A stretch of DNA of 64,000 nt from the NCBI GenBank assembly GCA_002886105.1, contig CP025776.1, positions 2,232,001-2,296,000 on the forward strand. Direction: 5' to 3'. Source of the DNA: Enterobacter sp. EA-1. Lineage in GTDB: Bacteria; Pseudomonadota; Gammaproteobacteria; Enterobacterales; Enterobacteriaceae. The notes beneath the pieces were generated by a model. That model saw nothing but the letters and a program-made list of their open reading frames with translations. It searched no databases and was not told the DNA's origin. The translations under genes were made by a program, and so were the position numbers. Positions 11,450 through 25,693 of the stretch are shown one piece after another. The first letter of the stretch is position 1, and the number at the start of each line of letters is the position of its first letter.

Positions 11450-12146
11450 ATGAAAACCGCCGTTGTTTTCCGTCATGTCCCGTTCGAGGATTTAGCCACG
11501 CTTGCCGATGTGCTGCACGCCCAGGGTTACCAATGGCGCTACATTGATACGCCGGTGAGTTCACTCACTCAGCTTGATCCGCTGGCGGCGGATTTGCTGG
11601 TGGTGCTGGGGGGCCAATCGGCGCATACGAAGAGCATCTCTATCCGTTTCTTGAGCAGGAGCTGCGACATATTCGCCAACGGCTGGAGCAGGGGAAACCG
11701 GTGCTGGGCATCTGTTTAGGCGCACAACTGATGGCGCGGGCGCTGGGTGCAGATGTCGCGCCGATGGGGGTAAAAGAGATTGGCTATGCGCCGCTAAGCG
11801 TGACGGCAAATGCACAGAGCGCGCTGCTGTCGCCGCTGGACAATCTGCCCGTGCTGCACTGGCACGGCGATCGCTTCGCCATCCCCGACGGCGCAATACA
11901 TCTGCCCGCAGCAGCCTTTTGCGATAACCAGCGTTTATGGCAGGCCCACATGCGCTGGCATTTCAGTTTCACCCTGAGGTGAGTGCCGTGGCGTTAGAAG
12001 GCTGGCTGGTGGGGCACGCCTGCGAACTGGCTCAGGCCGGGATCGACCCGCGCGAATTACGCCGACAGGCAGCGCTTTACAGCCCGGCGCTGGCAAATGC
12101 CGCGCAGCAGGTCATTGGCAACTGGCTCAGCAATCTGGCGCAGTAA
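11450..12146 (+). CDS. Class I glutamine amidotransferase, frameshifted
   Basis: The protein of about 232 residues is a stand-alone GATase1 domain. The nucleophile Cys is in GICLGAQLMARALGA, the catalytic His in ALAFQFHPEV, and the oxyanion region in LLVVLGG. Such YfeJ/GuaA-type proteins hydrolyse glutamine or gamma-glutamyl compounds; the partner or substrate is unknown. The start at 11450 follows AGGAG. Indels lie near 11612 and 11925. It is transcribed toward the nitrogenase genes but is separated from them by a 219-bp regulatory region, so I do not place it in that operon. Confidence 0.82.
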
Positions 12147-12156
12147 ATCTTTTACT

Positions 12157-12198
12157 CTGCGCGAACGCTTTATCCCTGTCATTGTTCGCGCAGGAACA
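12157..12198. promoter_or_regulatory. Upstream activator sequence for anfH (NifA/AnfA-type)
   Basis: TGTTC-GCGCAG-GAACA at 12183-12198 is a 16-bp palindrome that fits the NifA-type TGT-N10-ACA activator site. It ends 101 bp before the -24 element of anfH, the normal distance for an enhancer site. It overlaps a larger dyad, CTGCGCGAAC (12157-12166) and GTTCGCGCAG (12184-12193). The same TGTTC-N6-GAACA occurs upstream of anfA. The GTAC-N6-GTAC element reported for Azotobacter AnfA is absent here. Confidence 0.72.
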
Positions 12199-12296
12199 CT
12201 TTTTATTGACCGTCTGTTTTAGTATTCCCCGTCGCGGATAGAAATAACGCTATAAATATCAGCAAATAATATTTTTATTGCCCCGCAAATTCCTTT

Positions 12297-12313
12297 CTGG
12301 CCTGTGCCTTGCA
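12297..12313 (+). promoter_or_regulatory. Sigma-54 promoter of anfHDGK
   Basis: The -24 GG (12299-12300) and -12 GC (12311-12312) are separated by exactly ten bases in TGGCCTGTGCCTTGCA. The anfH start is 53 bases downstream. Sigma-54 promoters are the rule for nitrogenase operons. Confidence 0.82.
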
Positions 12314-12332
12314 ATTCCCTCGTGCTGATTGA

Positions 12333-13194
<862 letters not shown>

Positions 13195-13212
13195 CTCCGC
13201 CGTTATTGTTAG

Positions 13213-15154
<1,942 letters not shown>

Positions 15155-15164
15155 GGGGCTGACC

Positions 15165-16561
<1,397 letters not shown>

Positions 16562-16575
16562 CGCCAGACCCGATG

Positions 16576-16597
16576 CCGGGGCGTGCCCCCGGTTTTT
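16576..16597 (+). terminator. Attenuating terminator between anfK and the accessory genes
   Basis: CCGGGG (16576-16581) pairs with CCCCGG (16587-16592) over a five-base loop, followed by five T. It lies 15 bp after the anfK stop and only 20 bp before the next ATG. It probably reduces read-through, making accessory proteins less abundant than the structural subunits. Confidence 0.7.
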
Positions 16598-16616
16598 CCT
16601 GACTAAGGAGGAGACA

Positions 16617-17040
16617 ATGGCTCAGTTACTGTTTGAGACCGATGAACAGCGTTTCAACCGTTGTTACCAGCATGCGCACGGCTATCACCGCCGCGCGGGT
16701 TTGCTGGTGGCACAAACGCAGTCCGCCAGTCTGGTTTTCAATGTCGCGGCGATTGCGGTGGAGTGCTACCTGATAGCGCTCTGCTCATTGCATGGCAATA
16801 TGCCGTTTAACCACAACTACCGCAGCCTGCTCGCCAGTGCTGAAGAGACGACGATTTTTAGCGACACCCTGCGCAGCAACATCCCCGGCGCTGGATACGA
16901 TTTTTGGTATCTGCTCGCTGGACGATTACCACCACGGCACGCCGGACAGTGATGATAAGCAGCGCATTTTGTCGATTTGCGATGATCTCGATGCGCTGAT
17001 CAGTAACGAGCAGCACCGGCTGCGGGGAGCAGGCCATATG
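16617..17040 (+). CDS. HEPN-like protein of the anf operon, function unknown
   Basis: The protein of about 140 residues starts MAQLLFETDEQRFNRCYQHA after an AAGGAGGAG site. It is all-helical in appearance. The segment VECYLIALCSLHGNMPFNHN followed by YRSLLASAEE resembles the HEPN pattern (hydrophobic E..L.AL..., G.MP..H.L..LL). After restoring one base in the G-run near 17024, the reading frame ends RLREQAI and its stop overlaps the next ATG. I do not recognise it as a named nitrogenase gene. Its position between anfK and anfO with tight spacing implies co-expression with Fe-nitrogenase. The HEPN assignment is a pattern impression and needs a profile search. Confidence 0.6.
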
Positions 17041-17551
17041 ACCGACGGGCAGCACGGGCATCCGCATGCTGAAATGCGCCGCGACGAGCGGGAGATTACC
17101 GATCCGGCGCAAATCGATGCCATTTTGCAACAAGGCAGGGTGATGTATATCGCGCTGGCCGCGAATGACATTCCATTCCTCGTGCCGGTGTTTTACGTCT
17201 GGAATGGCGTCTCGTTGTGGTTTCACTCGGCGCGCAGCGGCAGCAAAATCGACATCATGCGCAAGAATTCACGGGTCTGTTTTGCCGTATCGAATTTTGA
17301 CGGGATTATCGACGATCCCGGCCTGCAACTATGAGGCTCGCCACCGCACGGTTATCGGGCTGGGGAAAACCCATTTCGTTGATGACGACGCAGGAGAAAA
17401 TCACCATGCTACACCAGTTGATGGCGCGTTTTAGCGATAAAACCTTCACTTTTCCCGCCGCCAATGTGAAAGCCACACAGGTTGTGCGCATTGATATCGA
17501 CTCGCTAAAGGGCAAACAACACGGCTACTGGGGAAGTGGGAGGCGAGATGA
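17038..17551 (+). CDS. Pyridoxamine 5'-phosphate oxidase-fold (NimA-like) protein, frameshifted
   Basis: The protein of about 170 residues has the split-barrel flavin/heme fold of the PNPOx/NimA family. ITDPAQIDAILQQGRVMYIA, FLVPVFYVWNGVSLWFHSAR and SGSKIDIMRKNSRVCFAVSN are typical, and the His-rich N-terminus (DGQHGHPHAEMRRDE) could bind a metal or heme. The start overlaps the preceding stop. The end, after one base is restored near 17531, overlaps the anfO start (ATGA). It may correspond to one of the extra genes reported downstream of anfHDGK in other diazotrophs, but I cannot confirm that. An electron-transfer or redox-protective role for Fe-nitrogenase is inference. Confidence 0.72.
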
Positions 17552-18141
17552 AGATTGCCATATTTATTGATGCCCGGGCGCTATTGCGCCACTGACCGCG
17601 CCGGGAACCGTCACACTCTATCACCCGCAACCGGACGGCTGGCAGGTGTGCCGGAAACTGGCATTTGACCTGTCGGCAGTGACGTCGCTTGCGGAGATCC
17701 GCGCACGGACGCTGAGCATGCTGGCGCAGTTGACTGCCGCCATTTTGTCGCCCATGAGATCCACGGTGCGCAACTGGCACCGGCTTGATGGCATGGGGCT
17801 GACCATGGCAGTTTCGCGGAACGCCTGAGCAGGCGCGCTATCGCCCGGCAGCAGCCCACATCTGAAGAACCGGTGGTGGTGTTACCGGAAGCCTTTATCC
17901 GCCCCGGAACAGAAGAAGGAGAGTTCTATGTCGACCTGATTGCAGCGCTACGCTGCGGCGGCGACCATACGTCGAAGCGCCTGTTGTTACCACTGCTGCA
18001 ACGAGGGCCTTCCGGCGGCTGGAATTACGCTGTGACCACGTGCCCAAATGGTTCTCGCGACTGGAGGGGTAATTTGCGGTCAGTGATGAAAACGCGGCCC
18101 GGGGAGAGTTACAGGTCATTGTCAGTAAAACCGTCTGCTGA
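17548..18141 (+). CDS. anfO: Fe-only nitrogenase accessory protein AnfO, frameshifted
   Basis: The N-terminus MKIAIFIDARG, then TLYHPQPDGWQVCRKLAFDL, the Cys-containing DCRHFVAHEIHGAQLAPLDG region and DGMGLTMWQFRG match the AnfO family (about 200 residues) as I recall it. After several restored bases the protein ends ELQVIVSKTVC at 18141. The exact biochemical role is not settled; AnfO occurs only with Fe-nitrogenase and supports diazotrophic growth with it. It overlaps the PNPOx gene by four bases, so it lies in the same transcript. Indels occur near 17578, 17735, 17790, 17835, 18005 and 18068. Confidence 0.83.
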
Positions 18142-18159
18142 TGTCTGAAAACCGATCAC

Positions 18160-18175
18160 TGTTCCCGGGCGAACA
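18160..18175. promoter_or_regulatory. Upstream activator sequence for anfA
   Basis: TGTTC-CCGGGC-GAACA is a perfect TGT-N10-ACA palindrome with the same TGTTC-N6-GAACA frame as the anfH site. It ends 81 bp before the sigma-54 promoter of anfA. Confidence 0.7.
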
Positions 18176-18255
18176 CTTTGTATTGCGCGCCGGGCAATGC
18201 TCTGGTTTTAAAAGTTAATAATCAAGAAGTTATCCTGTTTTATTTTTCTCTGAGA

Positions 18256-18271
18256 TGGCGCTGATTTTGCA
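18256..18271 (+). promoter_or_regulatory. Sigma-54 promoter of anfA
   Basis: TGGCGCTGATTTTGCA has GG (18257-18258) and GC (18269-18270) separated by exactly ten bases, and TTTGCA matches the -12 element well. The anfA start is 46 bases downstream, so the activator has its own sigma-54 promoter. Confidence 0.78.
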
Positions 18272-18316
18272 CCGTCTTCCCTTATGCCTGAGGCCAGATT
18301 GTTCGGGGGGAATGCC

Positions 18317-19899
18317 ATGCGCGTTGAGAAAAGGGAACTGGCCGTCGCCAGCCGGTTACCGCAGACGTTGTCGTTCAGTTGCCGTCTGGGGAGTGCCGCT
18401 CGGAACTGATGCCGCTGCTGTCTGAGGTCAGTAAAGTGGTCAGTGCGGGAGGTAGCTTATCCCGCACGCTGAAACTGGTGCTGGAGCTGATGCAAAAGCA
18501 TATGCAGGTGATACGCGCCATGATCACCCTGTATGACGCCAGTTGCGACCAGATTTTCATTCACGAAAGTTATGGCCTGTCGCCGGAAGAAGCAGAAAAA
18601 GGCGTTTATGCGCCGGGGAAGGCATTACCGGCAAGGTGATTGAAACCCGTCAGCCGATCATCGTACCGCATTGCCGATGACCCGCTGTTTCTGAATCGTA
18701 CCGGTAGCTGGGATAAGCAACGTGACGGGCAGCACTCGTTTATCTGCGTGCCAATCATTCGCGGGTTGAAGGTGATGGGCACCATCGGCTTTGAACGGGT
18801 CTACAACAATACCCAGCTACGTTTTCTCGATCTTGAAGTGTTGCGGGTGATTGCCGCGATCATTGCCCGTGCGGTGGAGTTGCATTTGCTGGATCACGCA
18901 CACCAGAAGATCCTGCGGGCGCAGGCCTCCCGACAGGCCAGCGACAAATTCAAACCGGCGAACATTATTGGTAATTCGCGCGCCATGCAGTCGGTTTACC
19001 GGTTGATAGTGAGCCATGCGCGCACTACGGTATTGATCCTTGGTGAAAGCGGCGTCGGCAAAGAGCGTGTCGCCACGGCCATTCATCAGAACAGCCACTG
19101 TGCGGGCGGGCCGTTTATCAAATTCAACTGTGCATCTTTGCCGGAAAGCGTCATTGAGAGCGAATTGTTCGGTCACGAGAAAGGGGCGTTTACCGGAGCC
19201 ATTTCCCGGCGTGCCGGGCGTTTTGAAGAGGCGGATGGCGGGACGCTGTTTCTGGATGAAGTCGGCGAATTATCCCCATCGGCGCAGTCGAAGCTGCTGC
19301 GGGTTATTCAGGAGCGCAGTTTTGAACGCGTGGGGAGCAATGAAACCGTGCAGGTGAATGTTCGCATTCTCGCCGCGACCCATCGCGATCTCGGCGAAAT
19401 GGTGGAGCGGGGCGCATTCCGGGAAGATCTCTTTACCGGTTGAATGTGTTTCCGATAACCATTCCTCCGCTTCGGGAACGGGGCAGCGATATTTTGCTGC
19501 TGGCGGACCATTTTAACGCCCGCTTTGCCAGAGCAGGGCGTTGAGCTGCCGACTATCGCTACGCCAGCGCTGAATATGTTGCTGAGCTACGCGGCCTCGG
19601 CAATGTGCGGGAACTGGAAAATGCAATGGAACGGGCCGTGCTGCTGGCAGATGAAGGCTTCATTCATAGCTACCATCTGCCCATTAATTTACAGCCGATT
19701 ATCGAGCATCTGACGGAGCAGGAAGGTCTGGAAGCGCGGCTGGCACGCGTGGAATACGACATGATTGTCGAGGCGTTAACCAGTGTATCAGGGCAACGTT
19801 TCGCGTACCGCCCGTTATCTGAATATGACCCGCCGGGCGTTGGGACTGCGACTGGATAAATACCAGCTCAGTTATAAACAGTACCGCAGCAAAGCGTAG
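18317..19899 (+). CDS. anfA: Sigma-54-dependent transcriptional activator of Fe-nitrogenase, frameshifted
   Basis: The order is an N-terminal GAF domain ([20 protein letters not shown] through [11 protein letters not shown]), an AAA+ domain with Walker A GESGVGKE, the sigma-54 contact loop [13 protein letters not shown], Walker [13 protein letters not shown] and the [15 protein letters not shown] box, and a C-terminal FIS-type helix-turn-helix ([20 protein letters not shown]). About 527 residues fits AnfA/VnfA. Restoring one G in the run near 18395 makes the ATG at 18317 continuous with the GAF domain. It also creates a Cys-X4-Cys pair (SCRLGEC), matching the N-terminal Cys motif of AnfA/VnfA that carries an Fe-S cluster. 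Other indels lie near 18622, 18665, 19437, 19530, 19600 and 19795. Confidence 0.9.
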
Positions 19900-19905
19900 T
19901 GCGTG

Positions 19906-21667
19906 TCAGCCCGCGGCGTTTTCCAGCCGCCGGTAAAGCGTGCTGCGTGAAATGCCCAGTTTTTTGGCGGCGAGACTCATATTCCCTTGCGCCTCGGCAA
20001 TGGCGCTCTGTTTCATCCACCTGAGCCACAACGGGCTCCAGGTTGCCGGGCAAGTGTGATTTCACCCCGGCAGGTCCGCCAGCGTGATGCGGTCGCCATC
20101 TTCCGCCAGCGCCATTAACACGCGCAGCTGGCTTAATAACTGGCGCACGTTACCGGGCCGGGGGCGGTGGGCAAGGACGCTAACGACCTCATCGCTCAGC
20201 GTCAGGTCACGGCATGGCGCGCCCAGCTCATGCCACAATTTATGAATAAAGCGCTCTACCTGCGGCCATTCGCGCAGCGGCGGAATACGTAAATGAAACT
20301 CCTGAATGCGGTACAGCAAATCTTCACGAAACAGACCGGCCTGTACCCGCGTGGTTAAATCCGTGGGTGGCGCAAATCAGGGCAAAATTCACGTTCCGAG
20401 GTCGTGTTGGCGCCAAGCGGGGTCACTTTTTTCTCCTGCAACACCCGCAACAACCGGGTCTGGAGCGCCAGCGGCATATCGCCTATTCTCATCAAGAAAC
20501 AGCACGCCGCCATCTGCTTCCACGACATTTGCCGATATAGCCTTTCGGACTGGCGCCAGTAAACGCACCGGCACATAGCCAAACAGTTCGGATTCGATCA
20601 GATGCTCCGGTAATGCGGCGCAGTTAATGGCGACAAAATTGCCGTTACGCCACTGGCTGCGGGTGTAAAGCTCGCGCGCCAGATACTCTTGCTGCCGCAG
20701 CCGGTTTCCCCCGTCACACACAGGGCGATACCGGCGTTGACGATACGCAGCGCTTTCTCTTTTCGACTGTCAACGCATCCTGTGGTTGCGCCGTACCGCG
20801 CCCGCTATAACGGCGAGCGGGCAATGTCTGTCGGGTGTAATAGCGGCGGTTATTGCTGGCGTCCTGGACGGTTTCACCTGTGCGCACATCAATGCCGGGA
20901 ACAGCGTGTCGATATTCAGCGCGCCAAAGTGGCCGCAGGTCAGAGAGAACTCGTCCATCGCCAGCTTGTTCGCGCCGAGCAGGGTGGTGTCTTCAAAAAT
21001 CAGTAACAGCTCGCGGGCGCTGCCGAGCACCGCACGGTCATGATGCAGACTGAGCAGCCAGCGATTCGCACCCAGCGCGCTCATGGCCCGAGGCGTGTTC
21101 TATCTCACAGACAGCACGGCGGATAAGTGCCGCCGCATCGCGCCGCGGAGCCAGCGCCGGGGTCGACATATCGAGCACGCCGGCAATGTGTCCGTCCGGG
21201 CGAAAAACCGGTGCCGCAGAGCAGAACAACCCGGCGTTACGGTTCAGGTAATGCTCACTGCCGGAGACTTCGCAGTGTTGCTGCAGCGCCAGCGCCGTGC
21301 CTATCGCGTTCGTACCACGTGCATGCTCTCCCCACAGATTGCCGGGCGAAAGCGCGTAGCGCTGAGCTTTATGCAAAAAGTCGCTGTTGCCGTGGGTTTC
21401 CAGCACCAGTCCGGTGGCATCGGACATCACCATAATCGAGGGATGACTCGCCAGCTCTGTCGCCAGACGCGACAGCATCGGCGTAACAAGATGTTTTACC
21501 CAACTATTTTCCGCTCGTGCATCTTTTAACTGGGTGCTGGCGACCCGGGCTGGGTGTCGTCATCGCGGGTCAGTCCATAACTGAGACTGCGTTGCCGAGT
21601 CTTCAAGCTGACAGGGTAGCCCGACAGGGGATTGAGCGGGGGCTAAAAACCGTGCGCGTTGCGGCAT
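19906..21667 (-). CDS. AcoR/DhaR-type sigma-54 activator, frameshifted
   Basis: The reconstructed protein of about 585 residues has a GAF-like sensor (SIMVMSDATGLVLETHGNSD, NLWGEHARGTNAIGTALAL, AAPVFRPDGHIAGVLDMSTP), a linker, an AAA+ core (FVAINCAALPEHLIESELFG, EADGGVLFLDE, LHLRIPPLRE-like) and a FIS-type DNA-binding end (GNMSLAAKKLGISRSTLYRR). The GERGTNAIG-like motif is typical of AcoR, the activator of acetoin/aldehyde dehydrogenase genes. It is divergent from an aldehyde/alcohol dehydrogenase operon that has a sigma-54 promoter, so that operon is its likely target. The FIS end converges on anfA with a 6-bp gap. The glycine-rich Walker A region is disrupted by indels near 20690-20770. The start (ATG near 21667) is tentative. 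Confidence 0.8.
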
Positions 21668-21687
21668 GTGACTCTCCGGCGGTTAGG

Positions 21688-21739
21688 GTGTTGCATTTAT
21701 GTAGCATAAAGGTGTCCCGCATGTAGCGATGTGCAACAC
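21688..21739. promoter_or_regulatory. Dyad activator site upstream of the aldehyde dehydrogenase operon
   Basis: GTGTTGCA (21688-21695) and TGCAACAC (21732-21739) are perfect inverted repeats 36 bp apart, in the gap between the activator and its target operon. They lie about 120-170 bp before the sigma-54 promoter, as enhancer sites should. Confidence 0.6.
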
Positions 21740-21857
21740 ACTTCCTGGAGAGAATCCCACCGTTCTGTGTCGCCATGATACAGAGTCAGCCTGACCGTTT
21801 TTTGTAATCCACTGATTTCCATGCAAACAGAAGGATTTTTTATCCATGGATACGATG

Positions 21858-21876
21858 CTGGCATAAGAACTGCTTA
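21858..21876 (+). promoter_or_regulatory. Sigma-54 promoter of the aldehyde/alcohol dehydrogenase operon
   Basis: TGGCATAAGAACTGCTT carries GG (21860-21861) and GC (21872-21873) at the required ten-base spacing, 68 bp before the aldehyde dehydrogenase ATG. Confidence 0.75.
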
Positions 21877-21940
21877 TGTTCCCGTGTCCGCATCTGAGCG
21901 AGACGCCTCACCTGTACCGATAATAAAAGAGGAACATCTT

Positions 21941-23463
21941 ATGAAATACGCTCATCCCCGGCCACGCCGGCGCTAAAGTCTCTTTTAAACAACGTTATGG
22001 AAATTACATTGGCGGTAAGTTTGTTGATCCGGTGGAAGGGCGTTGGTTCACCCAATACCTCACCTGTGACCGGGGAGGTGATCGCTGAGTTTCCACGTTC
22101 TGATGCGGTGGATATCGAAAAGGCTCTGGACGCAGCGCATGCTGCCGCCGACGCACGGGGAAAAACAAGCGTGCAGGATCGCGCCAATGTGCTGCTGGCC
22201 ATTGCCGACCGCATTGAAGCCAATCTGGAAGTGTTGGCCTTAACCGAAACCCTGGGACAACGGTAAACCGATCCGCGAAACCCTCGGGGCGGATCTGCCA
22301 CTGGCGGTTGATCACTTCCGCTATTTTGCGGGCTGTATTCGTGCACAAGAGGGAACCGCGGCGGAGATCGACAGCAATACCGTCGCTTACCATATTTATG
22401 AGCCGCTGGGCGTCGTAGGGCAGATTATTCCGTGGAACTTCCCGCTGCTGATGGCGGCCTCGAAACTGGCTCCGGCGCTGGCGGCGGGAACTGCGTGGTG
22501 TTGAAACCGGCGGAACAAACGCCGCTGGGGATCTGCGTGCTGATGGAGTTGATTGGCGATCTGCTGCCTGCTGGCGTACTCAATGTAGTGCACGGCTTCG
22601 GTACGGAAGCCGGTGAACCGCTGGCACGCAGCAAACGTATCGAGAAAATCGCCTTTACCGGCTCCACGCCCATCGGGCGGCATATTCTCTCCTGCGCGGC
22701 GGAAAATATTATCCCCAGCACCGTCGAACTGGGCGGTAAATCACCCAACATCTACTTTGAAGATGTGATGAACGGTGATGAAGGCTTTATTGATAAAGCT
22801 GTCGAAGGCGTGGTGCTGGGCTTCTTTAACCCGGGCGAAGTCTGTACCTGTCCGTCACGTGTGCTGGTGCAGGAGTCTATTTATCCGCAGTTCGTCGAAA
22901 AAGTCATCGCCCGCATGGCCAACATTCGCAAAGGCGACCCCTTCGACACCGACACGATGATCGGTGCGCAGGCCTCGCAGGAGCAGTACGACAAGATCCT
23001 CTCTTATATCTCCATCGCCCGCGATGAAGGCGGCGAAATCATTACCGGTGGCGCGCATGTGGAGCATGGCGGCGGGCTGCAAAACGGTTTCTATATCCAA
23101 CCAACGTTGATCAAAGGCCATAACGGCATGCGCTGCTTCCCGGGGAAGAGATTTTTGGGCCTGTGCTCGGTATCACCACGTTTAAAGATGAAGCCGAAGC
23201 GTTGAGTATCGCCAACGATACGGAATTCGGTCTGGGCGCTGGCGTGTGGACACTGGATATCAACCGCGCATGGCGTATGGGACGCGGCATTAAAGCGGGG
23301 CGCGTCTGGACCAACTGTTACCACCTCTACCCGGCGCATGCCGCGTTCAGAGTATAAAAACTCAGGGGTCGGCCGCGAAACGCACAAGCTGGCGCTGAGC
23401 CACTATCAGCAGATCAAAAACCTGCTGGTGAGCTACAGCGGTTCACCGCTGGGGCTGTATTGA
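21941..23463 (+). CDS. NAD-dependent (acet)aldehyde dehydrogenase, AcoD/AldB-like, frameshifted
   Basis: The reconstructed protein of about 506 residues is a class aldehyde dehydrogenase oxidising aldehydes to acids in the cytoplasm. It has [40 protein letters not shown] (cofactor-binding Asn), [27 protein letters not shown] (Rossmann), [15 protein letters not shown] (catalytic Glu) and [19 protein letters not shown] (catalytic Cys). The GEVCTCPSR form is characteristic of AcoD/ExaC-type acetaldehyde dehydrogenases. It starts after an AAGAGGAA site and is followed 27 bp later by an alcohol dehydrogenase, so the pair would convert alcohol to aldehyde to acid. Indels lie near 21962, 22050, 22255, 22485, 23143 and 23345. 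Confidence 0.88.
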
Positions 23464-23490
23464 TAAACCACATCAGGATGAGGTGATGAC

Positions 23491-24524
23491 ATGCAACTGA
23501 AAACCATGAAAGCGGCGGTGGTCAAAGCGTTTGGTCAACCGCTGAGTGATTGAAGAGGTGATGGTGCACGGCGTTGAGCCGGGCAAAATCCTCGTGAAAA
23601 TTGAAGCCACGGGGGTGTGCCATACGGATCTGCATGCCGCAGACGGTGACTGGCCGATCAAACCCAACCCGCCGTTTATTCCCGGTCATGAAGGGGTGGG
23701 CCGCGTTGTGGCGGTCGGGCCGGTGAAGCATGTAAAAGAGGGCGATCGCGTGGGGGTGCCGTGGCTCTACTCCGCCTGTGGTCACTGTGAGCACTGCACC
23801 GGGTGGGTGGGAAACCCTCTGCCATTCTCAGCAGAACGCCGGTTACTCAGTCAACGGCACTTTTGCGGAATATTGCACCGGCCGATGCCAGCTATGTCGG
23901 CATCCTGCCGGACAATGTGGAGTATCACAGCATTGCGCCGATCCTCTGCGCGGGTGTAACGGTCTACAAAGGTTTGAAAATGACCGAAGCCCGGGCGGGT
24001 GAATGGGTGGTGGTCTCGGGGATTGGCGGGCTGGGTCATCTGGCTATTCAGTATGCGGTGGCGATGGGTATGAATGTCGCGGCGGTGGACATCGACGACG
24101 ATAAGCTGGCGTTTGCCCGCCGTCTGGGCGCATCGGTGGTGGTCAATGCGCGGCAGGAAGATCCCGGCACGCGTTTCCCACACCGAGTTTGGCGGCGCAC
24201 ATGGCGTGCTGGTCACGGCGGTTTCGCCCAAAGCGTTTGAACAGGCGACAACCATGATGCGCCGTGGCGGCACGATGGTGCTGAACGGGCTGCCGCCGGG
24301 CAAATTTGACCTCTCTATCTTTGATATGGTGCTGGATGGCATTACCGTTCGCGGCTCGATTGTCGGGACGCGCAAAGATTCTGCAAGAGGCGCTGGATTT
24401 CGCCGGGCGTAATAAAGTGCATGCAGAAATTGCCGTTGAACCGCTGGAGAACATCAACAGCATTTTTGAACGTATGCGCGCCGGGAAAATTACCGGGCGT
24501 ATTGTTGTCGATATGTCGAAGTAA
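23491..24524 (+). CDS. adhP: Zinc-dependent alcohol dehydrogenase (AdhP-type), frameshifted
   Basis: The protein of about 341 residues is a medium-chain dehydrogenase. It has the catalytic zinc ligands ([30 protein letters not shown]), the structural zinc Cys cluster [15 protein letters not shown] after correction, and the NAD-binding [20 protein letters not shown] motif. It resembles E. coli AdhP (ethanol dehydrogenase). A four-base duplication of TGGG near 23803 disrupts the zinc loop. Further indels occur near 23545, 23880, 24175 and 24380. It is the second gene of the sigma-54 operon and is followed by a terminator. Confidence 0.88.
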
Positions 24525-24533
24525 CACACTGAT

Positions 24534-24558
24534 AAAACGGGGCGCGATGCCCCGTTTT
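24534..24558 (+). terminator. Rho-independent terminator
   Basis: AAAACGGGGC and GCCCCGTTTT (24549-24558) form a ten-base stem around GCGAT, followed by a T. It ends the dehydrogenase operon and, being flanked by A and T runs, also serves the convergent gap gene. Confidence 0.88.
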
Positions 24559-24604
24559 TGACAGACAAAAAACGACGCCGTGAGGCGTCGTTCAGTCAGA
24601 GAAC

Positions 24605-25645
<1,041 letters not shown>

Positions 25646-25693
25646 TTACTGTAGGGCGGCGTCGGTTTGGCGTAAACGACAAAAAGGATCACT

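Noticed and set aside
16617-17551. A single fused HEPN-PNPOx protein
   Set aside because: The literal frame joins them, but restoring one G near 17024 gives a stop overlapping an ATG, matching the other ATGA couplings in this operon.
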